Below are positions 13,939 to 14,559 of a stretch of 14,559 nucleotides of DNA, one piece after another. The position numbers and the translations under genes are program-made. Origin of the DNA: Cellvibrionales bacterium (GTDB lineage Bacteria > Pseudomonadota > Gammaproteobacteria > Pseudomonadales > UBA7434); contig JABIQF010000051.1 in NCBI GenBank assembly GCA_018668095.1, forward strand, positions 1 to 14,559. Reading direction: 5' to 3'. Position 1 is the first letter of the stretch. Every line of letters begins with the position of its first letter. Below the pieces are notes generated by a model. That model did no database searches and was not told the origin of the DNA. It was given only the letters and a program-made list of their open reading frames with translations.

Positions 13939-14196
13939 ATGAAAATAATCTGGGTATCTCTACGCACTTATTTGTCATCCATCATTGCGAGTGATATCCA
14001 GCGTTTAAAGCACTTTTCTGTGAGTGCTGTTATTTTTTTTGTGGCCTACGTCATGGTTTTCTGGTGTGAAAATAACATGCCGCCTTCACTCAAACAGGAA
14101 CTCACCACCCTCGCCTTTCTTTTTATCTCCGCATGCGCGTTTATCTGGGCTATGACCATGCAAATTTGCTATATCATCGCCAAAACACTCAAATAA
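13939..14196 (+). CDS. Small two-helix membrane protein of unknown function
   Basis: I do not recognise this 85-aa protein. It has a short N-terminal basic segment (K2, R9, R22, K24), a hydrophobic helix at about residues 26-43, a polar loop with CENNMPPSLKQE (43-54), and a second helix at about 57-80 ending in AKTLK. Positive charges on both ends and an acidic loop suggest N-in/C-in topology with the loop in the periplasm. It contains Cys43, Cys66 and Cys77. The ATG is ten bases after the dapE stop with no clear Shine-Dalgarno, so coupling to dapE translation is likely. The frame looks real because it is closely spaced with dapE on the same strand and encodes two well-formed helices, but it has no named family that I can give. 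Confidence 0.65.
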   Translation: MKIIWVSLRTYLSSIIASDIQRLKHFSVSAVIFFVAYVMVFWCENNMPPSLKQELTTLAFLFISACAFIWAMTMQICYIIAKTLK

Positions 14197-14415
14197 AAAT
14201 TTTACAAAGTGCAACGAAAATACGCTCCCTTCTGCAAGCAAGCCAATAAAAAACGACTAAACTTTTAAACGTTAACGAGGAAAAAATACTCATCCAAATT
14301 TTACAATCATGGGCATAGCGCGATAACAATTAAGGAAAACCGCCAACTTACCTCAAAAAGCATATTTTCATTACTATTGATAAATAGATAATTATTCAAT
14401 AAAGGATTGCTGAAA

Positions 14416-14439
14416 ATCTATTCTCATTACTCAATAGAT
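14416..14439. repeat. Inverted repeat upstream of the last gene
   Basis: ATCTATT (14416-14422) and AATAGAT (14433-14439) flank a 10-base spacer, CTCATTACTC, ending 31 bases before the GTG at 14471. A related sequence (TTTTCATTACT, then AATAGAT) occurs about 57 bases earlier, at about 14365-14389. The pair could be operator sites for the downstream gene. The rest of the 274-base gap after the small membrane-protein gene is A/T-rich, with no terminator or RNA gene that I recognise. Confidence 0.3.
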
Positions 14440-14470
14440 CAAAACCGTTTTCGATTAGGAGTAAACATTA

Positions 14471-14559
14471 GTGCCTCTTGAGTTTCCAGAAGATACAACG
14501 CTTGCATCACGCTATGTCAAACAGGCATTGCCAATGATGATCAAGAATAAAATTACACC
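14471..14559 (+). CDS. 5' fragment of an unidentified gene, cut by the window edge
   Basis: A frame opens at GTG 14471 and runs to the window end without a stop, giving 29 complete codons beginning MPLEFPEDTTLASRYVKQAL, followed by PMMIKNKIT. An AGGAG Shine-Dalgarno at 14457-14461 with a 9-base spacer supports this start. The short helix-like segment loosely recalls N-terminal regions of some GGDEF-domain diguanylate cyclases (an 'ALPLM...' helix before a conserved region), but this is too little to name it. The A/T-rich upstream gap with paired repeats suggests its own promoter. It is best treated as a partial hypothetical gene. Confidence 0.6.
   Translation, partial: MPLEFPEDTTLASRYVKQALPMMIKNKIT

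Overview
The window is a stretch of gammaproteobacterial core chromosome. It is moderately A+T-rich, densely coded and even in composition. I see no transposase, integrase, phage gene, CRISPR array, rRNA or tRNA. The gene order dolP / sspB-sspA-cytochrome bc1-rpsI-rplM-zapE / zapG ... nif3 / algW resembles the layout I know from Pseudomonas and related orders. The single-PDZ DegS/AlgW protease beside nif3 fits the same picture. A free-living, respiring, A+T-leaning relative of the Pseudomonadales/Cellvibrionales is a reasonable guess, but species cannot be read from the sequence.

Positions 1-5030: the 3' part of a plus-strand BON-domain gene (dolP-like) converges on a minus-strand block read petA -> petBC -> sspA -> sspB. 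petA encodes the Rieske protein. petBC is one uninterrupted frame that joins cytochrome b to cytochrome c1, with a signal peptide left at the join. sspA begins at a TTG overlapping the petBC stop, and sspB follows. About 560 bases without a convincing gene separate petA from the next operon.

Positions 4985-7575: rplM-rpsI (ribosomal proteins L13 and S9) end at a strong intrinsic terminator. The leader before rplM contains hairpins. Upstream on the same strand lies zapE (division-associated AAA-type ATPase). zapG/yhcB (inner-membrane coiled-coil protein) is divergent from it.

Positions 7576-9910: zapG converges on a minus-strand pair, a TesB-like double-hotdog thioesterase and a Nif3/YbgI-type dinuclear-metal protein. 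The pair is separated by an array of 16-bp A/T-rich tandem repeats.

Positions 9962-14559: the plus strand carries algW/degS (periplasmic site-1 protease of the sigma-E envelope stress response), a YaiI-type DUF188 protein, a TIGR01777 NAD(P)-binding protein, dapE (lysine/diaminopimelate synthesis), a small two-helix membrane protein of unknown function, and the first 29 codons of an unidentified gene.

The genes are housekeeping functions: respiration, translation, protein quality control (SspB/ClpXP, AlgW), stationary-phase control (SspA), division and wall-precursor synthesis. The most unusual item is the fused cytochrome b-c1 gene, whose quinol-oxidation motifs also differ from the textbook ones. 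No clearly new multi-gene system was found. The other points of interest are several unexplained inverted and tandem repeats between genes.
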